A DNA stretch of 64,000 nt from Cognatilysobacter segetis (GCF_004359965.1 NZ_SMRQ01000004.1:1-64000); one strand, 5' to 3'; shown: positions 49,545 through 63,081, numbered from the stretch's first letter. Notes: generated by a model from the letters alone, not told the origin. Program-made: numbers and translations.

Positions 49545-50918
49545 ATGCCGCCTGCCACCGCCCCGACCCTGCGCTTTCTGGGTGCCACCGGCACCGTCAC
49601 CGGCTCGCGCTACCTGATCGAGAGCCATGGCACGCGCATCCTCGTCGACTGCGGGCTGTTCCAGGGCTTCAAGGTGCTGCGCGAGCGCAACTGGAAGGCG
49701 TTCCCGGTGCCGGCCGACACCATCGCCGCCGTCGTGCTGACGCATGCGCACCTCGACCATTCGGGCTACCTGCCGCGGCTGCTGCGCGAGGGCTTCCGCG
49801 GCAAGGTCTTCTGCACGCGCGCCACGCGCGACCTCTGCGGCCTGCTGCTGCCCGACAGCGGACGGCTGCTGGAGGAAGAGGCGCGCTTCGCGGCAATGAA
49901 GGGCTATTCCCGCCACACACGCCCCGAACCGCTGTACACGGAGGACGAGGCACGCGCCGCGCTGCGCCACCTGCATCCGGTCGACAACGACGAGGCGACC
50001 GCGTTGCCCGGCGGCAGCACGGTGCGCTTCCGTCGCGCCGGCCACATCCTCGGCGCCGCGCAGCTGGACATCGAGATCGACGGTCGCCGCGTGCACGTCA
50101 CCGGCGACCTCGGCCGACCGGTGGACGCGCTGATGTGGCCGCCCGCACCGCCCACGCCCTGCGACATGCTGGTCTGCGAGTCGACCTACGGCGACCGTAC
50201 GCACCCCAAGCTGGATCCGCAGGCCGAGCTCGGCGAAGTCGTGCGGCGCGTGGCCGGTCGCGGCGGCGTCATCGTGGTGCCGGCGTTCGCAGTGGGACGC
50301 GCGCAGGAGCTGCTTCTGCATCTGGCGCGGCTGCGCCAGCGCGGCGAAATCCCGGCGCTGCCGGTCTACCTCAACAGCCCGATGGCGGCGAGCGCGACGG
50401 CGCTCTACGAGGCGCATGTCGGCGAGCACCGCCTGTCGAAGGCCGAATGCCACGACGCCTTCGATGCGGTCACGGTGGTGTCGAGCGCCGAGGACTCCAA
50501 GGCGCTCAACCGGCGCCGCGGCCCGATGATCATCATTTCCGCCAGCGGCATGCTCACCGGCGGCCGCGTGCTGCACCACGTCGAGGCCTTCGGGCCGGAC
50601 CGTCGCAACGCGATCGTGCTGTCGGGCTACCAGGCCGGTGGCACGCGCGGCGCCGCGCTGCGCGACGGCCGGCGCAGCCTGCGCATGTTCGGCCGCGACG
50701 TGCTGATCGAGGCGGAGGTCGTGCAGCTGGAAGGGTTCTCCGCGCATGCCGATGCGGACGAGATCCTCGGCTGGCTGAAGGCGCTGCCGACGCCGCCGCA
50801 GACGCTCTACGTCACGCACGGTGAACCCGCCGCGGCGGATACCTTGCGTGCGCGCATCCGCCACGAGCTCGGCTGGAACGCGCGCGTGCCCGACCACGAG
50901 GAGGAGGTCGCGCTATGA
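49545..50918 (+). CDS. Metallo-beta-lactamase fold, beta-CASP RNA-hydrolase family
   Basis: A 457-aa protein. The N-terminus has GATGTVTGSRYLI and the zinc motif THAHLDHSGYLP (HxHxDH). The His in GHILGAAQL and the Asp in VTGDLGRP complete the di-zinc site. The beta-CASP insert has SASGMLTGGRVLHH and FSAHADADEI. The family covers CPSF73-like and RNase J-like nucleases; bacterial single-copy forms of this type are sometimes found in anaerobically induced gene sets. The ANR/FNR box and -10 upstream fit that. The next gene overlaps by four bases. Confidence 0.88.
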   Translation: MPPATAPTLRFLGATGTVTGSRYLIESHGTRILVDCGLFQGFKVLRERNWKAFPVPADTIAAVVLTHAHLDHSGYLPRLLREGFRGKVFCTRATRDLCGLLLPDSGRLLEEEARFAAMKGYSRHTRPEPLYTEDEARAALRHLHPVDNDEATALPGGSTVRFRRAGHILGAAQLDIEIDGRRVHVTGDLGRPVDALMWPPAPPTPCDMLVCESTYGDRTHPKLDPQAELGEVVRRVAGRGGVIVVPAFAVGRAQELLLHLARLRQRGEIPALPVYLNSPMAASATALYEAHVGEHRLSKAECHDAFDAVTVVSSAEDSKALNRRRGPMIIISASGMLTGGRVLHHVEAFGPDRRNAIVLSGYQAGGTRGAALRDGRRSLRMFGRDVLIEAEVVQLEGFSAHADADEILGWLKALPTPPQTLYVTHGEPAAADTLRARIRHELGWNARVPDHEEEVAL

Positions 50919-51268
50919 ACGCCGTCCTGTCCGGCCACCACCACCCGCTGCCGCTGCCGGGCGCGCAGCACCACGCGCCGCACGTCGGCCATCCGTTCCT
51001 CGTCGACGCGGGCAAGGCCGCGCTGGTGAACCTCGTGTTCGTGGCGCTGCTGGAGACGTTCGGCGGCGGCGGGCTGCAGCGTTCGGTGCATCCGCAGTAC
51101 TGGGGCACGCTGGCCGCGGCCGCCTGCATCGTCGCCGCCTGCACCATGCATTGGCAGGCCGAGCGGCTGCGGCACGACTACGTGCTCGTCGGCATGACCT
51201 TCATCGTGCAGGTCGTGCTCGCGCTCGCGTGGAACCTCGGCGTCCTGTGGGTGCTGCTGCACCGTTGA
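50915..51268 (+). CDS. Small membrane protein of unknown function
   Basis: A 117-aa protein with a His-rich N-terminus (GHHHPLPLPGAQHHAPHVGH) and about three hydrophobic helices (residues 34-54, 67-82, 90-113). Its start overlaps the hydrolase stop (ATGA). The His-rich head could bind metal, but I know no family for it. Co-transcription with an ANR/FNR-regulated gene suggests an oxygen-limitation role. Confidence 0.68.
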   Translation: MNAVLSGHHHPLPLPGAQHHAPHVGHPFLVDAGKAALVNLVFVALLETFGGGGLQRSVHPQYWGTLAAAACIVAACTMHWQAERLRHDYVLVGMTFIVQVVLALAWNLGVLWVLLHR

Positions 51269-51301
51269 GCCGGCGTGTGAAGCCGCGCGCCGCCGCAGCG
51301 G

Positions 51302-51307
51302 TAGAGT
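51302..51307 (+). promoter_or_regulatory. -10 element of the ygiD-like gene
   Basis: TAGAGT lies 30 bp before the ATG at 51337, with GCAGGAG nearer the start codon. A separate transcript for this gene is therefore likely. Confidence 0.4.
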
Positions 51308-51336
51308 CGGCGCACGCATCGTCGCAGGAGTCCGCC

Positions 51337-52200
51337 ATGTCATCGACCCGCGAAGCCGCAGCCGCCTTCCTCGGCCATGGCAGCCCGATGAACACGCTCG
51401 AGCGCAACCGCTATACCGACTGCTGGCGCGCGGTCGGTGCGTCGCTGCCGAAGCCGCGCGCGATCCTCATGGTGTCCGCTCACTGGTACGTCAACGCGAC
51501 CGCCGTCACCGCGATGGCGAAGCCGCGCACGATCCACGACTTCTACGGCTTCCCGCAGGCGCTGTTCGACGTGCGCTATCCCGCGCCGGGCCTGCCGGAA
51601 CTCGCGGAGGAAGTGGCCGAGGCCGCGCGGCCCGACACGATCGGCGCCGACCACGACAGCTGGGGCCTCGACCATGGCACGTGGTCGGTGCTGGTGCATG
51701 CGTATCCCGACGCGGACGTGCCGGTCGTGCAGCTCTCGATCAACGCGCTCAAGCCGGCCGAATACCACGTCGAGCTCGGCGCGCGCCTCGCGGCGCTGCG
51801 CCACCGCGGCGTGATGCTGATGGGCAGCGGCAACGTCGTGCACAACCTGCGCGCGATGACGCGCGATCGGCCCGACGCCGGCTTCGACTGGGCGCGCCGC
51901 TTCGACGAGCACGCGCGCGAGGTCATGACCACACGCCCGGGCGACGCCGCGGAACTGGTGCGCCATCCCGACTTCCGACAGGCCGCGCCCACGCCGGAAC
52001 ACTTCCTGCCGCTGCTCTACATCGCCGGGTTCGCCGCGGCGACGGGCGTGAACCCGACGGCGCTGATCGACGGCTACACGTTCGGCTCGCTGTCGATGAC
52101 GAGCTACGGCGTCGGCGTGCCCTGCCCGCCGTCGTCCGACGGCCTGCCGGGCGCCGCGCCGCTGGGCAGCGCACTGCCGGCCGAAGACAGCAACGTCTGA
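51337..52200 (+). CDS. ygiD: 4,5-DOPA dioxygenase extradiol-family protein
   Basis: A 287-aa protein of the LigB/DODA extradiol dioxygenase superfamily. Metal-site motifs are GHGSPMN at the N-terminus, VSAHWYV near residue 50, DHDSWGLDHGTWSVL and MGSGNVVHNL near residue 170. E. coli YgiD cleaves DOPA in vitro; the physiological aromatic substrate is not known. GCAGGAG precedes the ATG at 51337. It starts 68 bp after the small membrane protein gene. Confidence 0.88.
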   Translation: MSSTREAAAAFLGHGSPMNTLERNRYTDCWRAVGASLPKPRAILMVSAHWYVNATAVTAMAKPRTIHDFYGFPQALFDVRYPAPGLPELAEEVAEAARPDTIGADHDSWGLDHGTWSVLVHAYPDADVPVVQLSINALKPAEYHVELGARLAALRHRGVMLMGSGNVVHNLRAMTRDRPDAGFDWARRFDEHAREVMTTRPGDAAELVRHPDFRQAAPTPEHFLPLLYIAGFAAATGVNPTALIDGYTFGSLSMTSYGVGVPCPPSSDGLPGAAPLGSALPAEDSNV

Positions 52201-52203
52201 CGG

Positions 52204-52827
52204 ATGACGCCGTCCACGTTCGTCGCCGCGATCGACTTCGTCGGCACGTTCGCGTTCGCGGTGAGTGGCGCGACCGCGGGCGTGCGCCGCGGGCTCGACC
52301 TGTTCGGCGTGCTGGTGCTCGCCTTCGCCGCGGGCACCGCCGGCGGCATCGCGCGCGACGCGCTGCTCGGGGCCACGCCGCCGGTGGCACTGGTGGACGC
52401 ACGCTACCTCGGCGTCTGCACGCTGGCGGGGCTTGTCACGTTCTTCCGCCACGACGTTGTCGAGCGCCTGCGCAATCCGCTGCAGCTGTCGGACGCGGTG
52501 GGCCTCGGGCTGTTCGCGGTGATCGGCGCGCGCAAGGCGCTGGACCATGGCGTCGGGCCCGTGGGCGCGGTGCTGCTGGGCGTGCTCACCGGCGTCGGCG
52601 GCGGCGTGGTGCGCGACGTGCTGGTGACGCAGGTCCCCGGGATCCTGCAGCGCGAGCTGTACGCCGTCGCGGCGCTGCTCGGCGCGTCGCTGGTGGTCGC
52701 GGGCGATCTGCTGCATCTGCCGCCCCAGCCGGTGGCCGTCGCCGGCGCGGTCGCGTGCTTCGCCCTGCGCTTTCTCGCCATGCGTCGCGGCTGGCAGTTG
52801 CCGGTGGCGAAGGCGCGGCGCGGGTGA
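52204..52827 (+). CDS. TRIC-family cation channel protein (YicG/UPF0126 type)
   Basis: A 207-aa membrane protein with two three-helix repeats. Both glycine hinge motifs are present: GTAGGIARDALLG (about residue 45) and GVGGGVVRDVL (about 130), typical of trimeric intracellular cation channel homologues, which conduct K+. The start is three bases after the ygiD stop. Its link to the preceding gene is positional only. A final transmembrane helix precedes a short basic tail. Confidence 0.88.
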   Translation: MTPSTFVAAIDFVGTFAFAVSGATAGVRRGLDLFGVLVLAFAAGTAGGIARDALLGATPPVALVDARYLGVCTLAGLVTFFRHDVVERLRNPLQLSDAVGLGLFAVIGARKALDHGVGPVGAVLLGVLTGVGGGVVRDVLVTQVPGILQRELYAVAALLGASLVVAGDLLHLPPQPVAVAGAVACFALRFLAMRRGWQLPVAKARRG

Positions 52828-52870
52828 GCGCGGTCGGCGCCGCGTATCGCCGCCATGTTCCGTCGGCGCA

Positions 52871-54211
<1,341 letters not shown>

Positions 54212-54212
54212 G

Positions 54213-55542
<1,330 letters not shown>

Positions 55543-55618
55543 CAGCGCATCGCTTCGCGGAATGCCGCGCCATGGGCGGCGCGGCGGTGACGACTGGACA
55601 TGGTGTTCCCCGCGGACA

Positions 55619-56842
55619 TCAGGCGCTGCGCGTGGCGATCGCCGGCGGCACCGACGAGGCGCGCGAGGCCGGCCCGTATACCGCCAGTATGCCCAAGCCC
55701 CAGAGCGTGAGCATGCCGTAGCCGAGGTAGGCCAACGGCAGGCGCGGCAGCTCCAGCGTGCTCACCAGCACCTGGTTGAGCGCGAGGGCGAGCGCGATGC
55801 CGATCACCACGCCGATGGTGGTGATCATCGCGTTCTCGACGAGGAAGTAGCGCAGGATGTCGAAGCGGGTGGCGCCCAGCGCGCGGCGCACGCCGATCTG
55901 CTTGCGACGCTGCGTCACCCACAGGCTGGCGAGGCCGACGATGCCGCTGCCGGTGACGAGCAGCAGGCCGACGGTGACCGCGATCAGCATGCCGGCGATG
56001 GACTTCTCGCCCTGGTAGCGGCGGGCGCGGATCTCGTCGGCGCTCCGGTTGGCGACCAGCACGCGGTCGTTGCGCAGCTTGGTGAGCGCATCCTCGGCGG
56101 CCCGCATCACCCGCGCGCGCTGCCCCGGCTGCGTCCGCACCACGTAGGTGCCGACCCCCACCATGTGCCGCACGGGCAGCACGAAGCTGTTCCAGGCATC
56201 GTCATTGCTCTGCGCGAACGGCGAGATCAGGCGATCGATCACGCCCACCACGCGCATCGGCGCGGCATCGGTCCCAGCGCCCAGGCTGACCTCGCGGCCG
56301 ACGTAGGTCGTCGCGTCCGGCCACAGCTTCTTGGCCATCTGCTGCGTCAGGATCACGCTGTCCGCGCGGAGCTGGCCCTTTTCCGGATCCACCGTGCGCA
56401 CGTCGTCGGCGGTGAAGTCGCGCCCTTCGACGATCCTGACGCCGAGCGACTTCGTCAGCGAATCCGGGGTGAAGTACGTCGCGCCCCCGATACCGGAATT
56501 GGGATCCTGCGGCGTCGTGGTGAGGCCGAGGTTCCAGCCGTTCTGCGTCATCGGGAACTGGTTGATCCACGCGGCGTCGAGCACGCCCGGGATCGCGCGC
56601 AGCACGTCGACGTCGCGCTTCTGCATCGCCTCCTTGTCGGGGATGTCGCCGATCGGGCCGAGCGTCATGAAGAACGTGTTCGCCTCGTCGACGCCGCTGG
56701 GGCGGTTCGCGCGGTCGATGCGGTCGTCCACGATGTAGAGCGCGTTGGCGATGATGGCGAGCGTGAGTGCGATCTGCGCGGCGATCAGCACGGCGCCGGT
56801 CTTGCTGCGCAGCAGCGCGGACAGGATGGGACGGATTTCCAT
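55619..56842 (-). CDS. ABC exporter permease, MacB/FtsX type (second permease)
   Basis: A 407-aa permease with one N-terminal helix (about 20-38), a large periplasmic domain and three C-terminal helices ending in the FtsX domain. WVTQRRKQIGVRRALGATRFDILRYFL is the coupling segment characteristic of this type. The ATG at 56842 was chosen because GGAG lies five bases upstream; a GTG at 56854 would overlap the previous gene stop. It pairs with the permease gene just upstream, so the complex is probably a heterodimer. Confidence 0.88.
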   Translation of the reverse strand: MEIRPILSALLRSKTGAVLIAAQIALTLAIIANALYIVDDRIDRANRPSGVDEANTFFMTLGPIGDIPDKEAMQKRDVDVLRAIPGVLDAAWINQFPMTQNGWNLGLTTTPQDPNSGIGGATYFTPDSLTKSLGVRIVEGRDFTADDVRTVDPEKGQLRADSVILTQQMAKKLWPDATTYVGREVSLGAGTDAAPMRVVGVIDRLISPFAQSNDDAWNSFVLPVRHMVGVGTYVVRTQPGQRARVMRAAEDALTKLRNDRVLVANRSADEIRARRYQGEKSIAGMLIAVTVGLLLVTGSGIVGLASLWVTQRRKQIGVRRALGATRFDILRYFLVENAMITTIGVVIGIALALALNQVLVSTLELPRLPLAYLGYGMLTLWGLGILAVYGPASRASSVPPAIATRSA

Positions 56843-56854
56843 GGCGTTCTCCAC

Positions 56855-58165
56855 TTACTGCGACTTGAGCTGGACGGCCGGACGCACCTGGCAGGCGCGC
56901 CAGGTCGGCAGCAGGCCGGCGAGGAGGCTGGCGAGCAGCGACAGCACGATCGCGGTGGCGAACATGGTCGCGTCCACGTGCGCGATCGCCTTGACGCGCT
57001 CGTTCTGGCTGGCCATCAGCGCGAGCACGCCGAAGGTGAGCGCGAGACCGAGCGCACCGCCGACCGCGCCGATGACGCCGGATTCGGTGAGGTACTGCTT
57101 GAAGATCTCCGCCCGCGGCGCACCCAGCGCGCGGCGCACGCCGATCTCGCCGCTGCGCGCGGTGAACTTGGCGAGCAGAAGTCCGATCACGTTGACCAGA
57201 CACACGAGCAGGAAGCCGAACGCGAGCCACGTCTGCAGGCGGCTGTCGTCGCCCACCACTTCCTGGTACTCCAGCCAGCCCATCACGTCGTAGAGTCGAT
57301 TGTTGAGCGGGCGCTCGAAGCGGCCGAGCTTCTTCTGCTCGTTCACGTAGTCGTCGAGGTACTGCGCGAACGCCGCACGGTCGCCGGGCTTCGCGAGCTC
57401 GACCCAGAACTGGAACCAGACGCACTCGGAGTTCATCAGCCCCTTGTAGCCGGGCTCGATCTCGCCGTTCACGTTGCAGTTGATGCTGCCCTGCGGGTCC
57501 ATCTCCTGCGCGATCGCGGTGTTGAACGGCAGGAAGATGTCCTCGAACTCGAAGCTGTTGCCGCCGACGAGGCGGTAGAACTTGGGCAGCGGCTCCCAGC
57601 GGTCGATCACGCCGGCGATGCGGAACTCGCGGTTGTCCAGGCGCACGCTGCGACCGACGGCGTTGGCGGTACCGAACAGCCGGTCGGCCAGCTTCTTCGA
57701 AACGACGGCGACGTTCCCGCCGCGCGCGTCGTCGCTGGCCGACCACGCGCCACCCTGCACGAACGGCACGTCGAACATCGAGAAGAAGTCGTTGTTGACG
57801 GCCACGCCCTGGATCGGTGCGGGCCGGTCGCCGGGCTTGCCCGACGTGACCGCGCCGGCGATACCCAGAAGCGTCGTCGAATGCGGTGCCTTGCCCGATG
57901 CCCGCAGCGCCATCGCGTCGCGGTACGTGAGCTGGTCCGGCGGATCCTTGCTGGGGTTCGGCTGCTGCAGCGGTGCGTTGTCGAGCAGCGGCACGAACAG
58001 GCGGTCGGACTTCTGCGGAATCGGGTCACCGCTCATGGCATGCAGCAGCGTGAGCGAGGACATGCTCGCCGCGACACCGACGGCGAGCGTCAGCACCATC
58101 AGCGCGGTGAGCACGGGATTGCGCCGCAGGTTGCGGACGCCGAGCTTGAGGTAGTAGGCGAGCAT
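56855..58165 (-). CDS. ABC exporter permease, MacB/FtsX type (first permease)
   Basis: A 436-aa permease with the same layout as its neighbour: one N-terminal helix, a periplasmic MacB-type core, and three C-terminal helices with FTARSGEIGVRRALGAPRAEIFKQYL as the coupling segment. The two permeases share the scheme but are well diverged. MacB-type exporters work as tripartite pumps with a periplasmic adaptor; substrate may be peptide, antibiotic or siderophore. Intergenic spacing to the ATPase gene is 10 bp. Confidence 0.9.
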   Translation of the reverse strand: MLAYYLKLGVRNLRRNPVLTALMVLTLAVGVAASMSSLTLLHAMSGDPIPQKSDRLFVPLLDNAPLQQPNPSKDPPDQLTYRDAMALRASGKAPHSTTLLGIAGAVTSGKPGDRPAPIQGVAVNNDFFSMFDVPFVQGGAWSASDDARGGNVAVVSKKLADRLFGTANAVGRSVRLDNREFRIAGVIDRWEPLPKFYRLVGGNSFEFEDIFLPFNTAIAQEMDPQGSINCNVNGEIEPGYKGLMNSECVWFQFWVELAKPGDRAAFAQYLDDYVNEQKKLGRFERPLNNRLYDVMGWLEYQEVVGDDSRLQTWLAFGFLLVCLVNVIGLLLAKFTARSGEIGVRRALGAPRAEIFKQYLTESGVIGAVGGALGLALTFGVLALMASQNERVKAIAHVDATMFATAIVLSLLASLLAGLLPTWRACQVRPAVQLKSQ

Positions 58166-58175
58166 GGCGGCGGCC

Positions 58176-58895
58176 TCAGGCGGACGTGGACGCGACCGGG
58201 TGGGTGACCGCGTTCAGCGCGGTCGCGGCGCTGATGTCGGTGACCACGCCGTCCATGATGTGGATGTTGCGCTGCGCGCGCGCGGCGAGCTCCGGGTCGT
58301 GGGTGACCATCACGATGGTCGTGCCCTGCGCGTTGATCTCCTCCAGCAGCTCCATCACCCCGCGCGCCATCTGCGAATCGAGGTTGCCGGTGGGCTCGTC
58401 GGCGAGCAGCAGGCGCGGGCTGCCGGCGAGCGCGCGGGCGATCGCGACGCGCTGCTGCTGGCCGCCGGAGAGTTCCGCCGGGAAATGCTTCATGCGCGAG
58501 GACAGCCCGACCTGCGACAGCGCCTCCTCGATGCGGCGCTTGCGGTCGGCCGCGCCGAGGCCGCGGTAGCGCAGCGGCACGTCGACGTTGTCGAACAGGT
58601 TGAGGTCGGGGATCAGGTTGAAGCCCTGGAAGATGAAGCCGATCTTCTCGTTGCGCAGCTTCGAGCGCTGGTTGTCGTTGAGCCCGCGCGTGTCCACGCC
58701 GTCGAGCAGGTACTCGCCGCCGGTGAAGTCCTCCAGCAGGCCCGCGATGTTGAGGAACGTGGTCTTGCCCGAGCCGGACGGCCCGGTGACGGCCACGAAC
58801 TCGCCCTCTCGGACGTGGATGTCGAGGCCGCGCAACGCGTGGGTCTCGATCATGTGGGTGCGGTAGACCTTGCTGAGTCGGGTCATGCGGAGCAT
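58176..58895 (-). CDS. ABC exporter ATPase (LolD/MacB type)
   Basis: A 239-aa ATPase with Walker A GPSGSGKTTF (about residue 40), Q-loop GFIFQGFN, the signature LSGGQQQRVAIARAL, Walker B LLLADEPTGNLD and the H-loop His in MVTHDPE. This is the LolD/MacB subgroup, in which the ATPase is a separate protein. It lies between the adaptor and first permease genes. An alternative ATG at 58886 would shorten it by three residues. Confidence 0.94.
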   Translation of the reverse strand: MLRMTRLSKVYRTHMIETHALRGLDIHVREGEFVAVTGPSGSGKTTFLNIAGLLEDFTGGEYLLDGVDTRGLNDNQRSKLRNEKIGFIFQGFNLIPDLNLFDNVDVPLRYRGLGAADRKRRIEEALSQVGLSSRMKHFPAELSGGQQQRVAIARALAGSPRLLLADEPTGNLDSQMARGVMELLEEINAQGTTIVMVTHDPELAARAQRNIHIMDGVVTDISAATALNAVTHPVASTSA

Positions 58896-58931
58896 GTCGG
58901 TGTCCTTGGCGGCGGGATATGTGGAAAGGAA

Positions 58932-60206
58932 CTACTGGGAGAGGGTGACTTTCTCGGCGTCGCCGAAAAGGTCGCTGCCGGCGACGACGATGCGGTCGCC
59001 CGGCTTGGCGCCGTCGAGGAGCTCGACGGACGAAATGCTGGTCGCGCCGACACGCACGGGGCGCTTCACCGCGCTGCTGCCGTCGACGAAATAGGCGTAG
59101 CGGCCGCCGCCCTGGTCGACGAACGAACCCCGCTCCACCATCAGCACGTTGGGGCGTTCCTCGATCAGCACGCGCGCGGTGACGCGCTGGTTCTGGCGCA
59201 GGCCCGGCGGCTGCCGGCCCTCGGCGAAGCGCACGCGCGCGAGCACCTGGCGGTTCACCACTTCCGGCGAGATCGACGAGATCGTCGCGTTGGCCGTGGC
59301 CGCGCCCACCTGCACCTGCGCGGTCATGCCCAGGCCGAGGTCCTCGGCGTACGTTTCGGGCACCTCGAGCTCGACCTCGAGCTTCGACAGGTCCACCACC
59401 GTGAGCAGCGCGGCGTTGGCGGGGACCACCGCGCGGTCGGCGACCAGCGTGGTGCCGATCACGCCGTCGATCGGCGCGCGCACGTTCAGCTCGTCGACGC
59501 GGCGCTCCATCTCCGCCACGACCAGGCGCTGCCGCTGCGCGTCCTCGGCGCTGGTCTGCACGCTGAAGCCGGCGCTGGTGCCGGTGAGCTGCGCGGCCTT
59601 GACCGCGTTGCGCCACCGGATCTGCGCGGTCTTGAGCGCGTCCTGCGCGCGCAGGTAGTCGATCTCGGCCAGCGCGCCGCCCCTGAAGCCGCGCTCGATG
59701 CGCTGCAGGTCGCGCTCGGCCGACTGCAGCGCGATCTGCGCCTCGTCGGCTTCCTTGCGCGCGTCGAGCCGCGAGCGCGAGGCGGCGATCCGCGCGGTGC
59801 CGGTCTGCGATTCGAGCTGCTGCAGCGTGGAACGCTCGCGCGCGAGTTCGCTTTCCAGCTCCGGCGACACGAGGCGCGCCAGCACGTCGCCCTTCTTCAC
59901 CCGGTCGCCGGCGTGCTTCTCGAACACGACGGTCGATGCGACCGGCGCGTACAGCGTCGGGCTGACGGCGGCGACGACGCGGCCGTTGACCGAGGCGTCG
60001 CGTACCAGCGTGCCGCGCGTGACCTCGGCGATGCGCAGGCGCTGGGCGTCGACCGAGCGCGAGCCGGTGAAGCGGGCGGCCACGCCGAAGGCGAGCACCA
60101 GTGCCACCGCGGCGGCGCCGCCGACGATCAGCAGTCGGCGCCGGCCGCGGCCGGGCTCGGCGGTGGAAACCTGGACGTCCTGGGCGGAGGTGTCGCGGAT
60201 GGCCAT
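58932..60206 (-). CDS. ABC exporter periplasmic adaptor (MacA/HlyD type)
   Basis: A 424-aa protein. N-terminal anchor helix ([22 protein letters not shown]), barrel-sandwich hybrid (about 65-105 and 225-290), alpha-hairpin with coiled coils (about 105-200), and beta-barrel/membrane-proximal domains. These form the link between MacB-type permease and an outer-membrane channel. The ATG at 60206 was chosen because a sigma-54 promoter (60242-60259) puts the transcript start near 60233, which would exclude the longer start at 60251. It is the first gene of the exporter operon. Confidence 0.9.
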   Translation of the reverse strand: MAIRDTSAQDVQVSTAEPGRGRRRLLIVGGAAAVALVLAFGVAARFTGSRSVDAQRLRIAEVTRGTLVRDASVNGRVVAAVSPTLYAPVASTVVFEKHAGDRVKKGDVLARLVSPELESELARERSTLQQLESQTGTARIAASRSRLDARKEADEAQIALQSAERDLQRIERGFRGGALAEIDYLRAQDALKTAQIRWRNAVKAAQLTGTSAGFSVQTSAEDAQRQRLVVAEMERRVDELNVRAPIDGVIGTTLVADRAVVPANAALLTVVDLSKLEVELEVPETYAEDLGLGMTAQVQVGAATANATISSISPEVVNRQVLARVRFAEGRQPPGLRQNQRVTARVLIEERPNVLMVERGSFVDQGGGRYAYFVDGSSAVKRPVRVGATSISSVELLDGAKPGDRIVVAGSDLFGDAEKVTLSQ

Positions 60207-60241
60207 GGGGGTCTGCGGTGACGGTCTGTTGCAGCAGCCGT

Positions 60242-60259
60242 AAGCACGCATCGTGCCAA
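60242..60259 (-). promoter_or_regulatory. Sigma-54 promoter of the exporter operon
   Basis: On the minus strand TTGGCACG, four bases, then GTGCTT: the -24/-12 pattern TGGCACG-N4-TTGCT with a single mismatch and correct spacing. Transcription would start near 60233, about 27 bp before the adaptor ATG. An NtrC-family regulator gene lies at the end of the same operon. Confidence 0.78.
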
Positions 60260-60306
60260 TCGCAGGTGATTGATTCCAAAGGGCTGAACCGCGGCCGACG
60301 GCGTCC

Positions 60307-60335
60307 GCGGACAGCGTCCGGCGTCCGCTGTCCGC
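60307..60335. promoter_or_regulatory. Inverted repeat, candidate activator site for the sigma-54 promoter
   Basis: GCGGACAGCG (60307-60316) and CGCTGTCCGC (60326-60335) are exact inverted copies nine bases apart, 74-102 bp upstream of the predicted start near 60233. This is the usual position of the upstream activating sequence of NtrC-type regulators. Confidence 0.55.
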
Positions 60336-60348
60336 CCCCCCGGACCGC

Positions 60349-60354
60349 TACACT
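60349..60354 (+). promoter_or_regulatory. -10 element of glmS
   Basis: TACACT, 29 bp before the ATG at 60383, so a leader of about 22 bases. The -35 position overlaps the dyad of the divergent sigma-54 promoter, so the activator might also affect glmS. Confidence 0.45.
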
Positions 60355-60382
60355 GTGCGCCTCGTTCGAGGAGCAGTCCCCC

Positions 60383-62212
<1,830 letters not shown>

Positions 62213-62239
62213 CGGCCGCTTCCGAGCGCAGGTGGAACG

Positions 62240-62262
62240 GCGGCGCGATGCCGTCGCGCCGC
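62240..62262 (+). terminator. Hairpin after glmS
   Basis: Nine-base-pair perfect stem GCGGCGCGA / TCGCGCCGC with a five-base loop, 28 bp after the glmS stop. No T-run. Confidence 0.5.
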
Positions 62263-62433
62263 ATCTGTAACTGAACGAATCGCCGCCCTGCCGGTGCCTC
62301 GCCGGCACCGGCAGTCCGATGCGCGTAGGATGGGCACCTTGCCGCACCTCGTGCGTTGCGCCCGGCTCCGGCCGCCCGTGTCGCTCCCTCCACGCGTTAC
62401 CGCATTCGCGGACGCCCCTTCGGGAGCAGCGGC

Positions 62434-63081
62434 ATGCCCGGTTTCTCTACCCGTCAGCTCGATCTGGATGTCTGTGGCGATGCCTATCGCCTGCAGGTGC
62501 TGAGCGATCGCCAGCAGTTCGCCGATCCCGATGGCCATGCCGAGCGCGCAGGCGTGTCGTCCGCGCAATGGCCGCTCTTCGGCCAGCTATGGCCCGCCGG
62601 CCTGCGGCTGGCCGAGGTGATGCACGACTTCGACATCGAGGGCAAGCGGATCCTCGAGCTCGGCTGCGGCATCGGGCTCGCGAGCCTGGTGCTCAAGCGA
62701 CGCGGCGCCGATGTCGTCGCATCCGACATGCATCCGCTCGCCGAATCCTTCCTCGCCTACAACGCCGCGCTCAACGGCCTGCCGATGCTGCATTTCCGCC
62801 GCGTCGACTGGGCCAGCCGCGTGCCGGCGCTCGGCCTGTTCGACGTGGTGATCGCGAGCGACGTCATCTACGAACAGGCCCAGGTGGCCATGCTCGCCGA
62901 TGCCATCGCGACCTATGCGGGCGACACCGCCGAGGTGGTCGTCACCGACCCGGGGCGCGGCCATGCCGCGCGACTGACCACGGCGCTCGCGCTGCACGGT
63001 TTCGAGCGCGCCGCACCCGCGGCACGCGCGGCCGGCGCGCCGCATGCGCTGCAGTTCCGGCGCCTGGCGGTGGCCGCATGA
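62434..63081 (+). CDS. Class I SAM-dependent methyltransferase
   Basis: A 215-aa protein of the lysine-methyltransferase (METTL-like) subgroup. SAM motif I is ILELGCGIGLASLVLKRRGADVVASDMHP (about residue 72-100), and FDVVIASDVIYE (about 137) is the post-motif of this group with the usual Asp and Tyr. Proteins or small molecules may be the acceptor. The ATG at 62434 follows GGGAG. It overlaps the YkgJ gene (63078-63081) by four bases. Confidence 0.83.
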   Translation: MPGFSTRQLDLDVCGDAYRLQVLSDRQQFADPDGHAERAGVSSAQWPLFGQLWPAGLRLAEVMHDFDIEGKRILELGCGIGLASLVLKRRGADVVASDMHPLAESFLAYNAALNGLPMLHFRRVDWASRVPALGLFDVVIASDVIYEQAQVAMLADAIATYAGDTAEVVVTDPGRGHAARLTTALALHGFERAAPAARAAGAPHALQFRRLAVAA

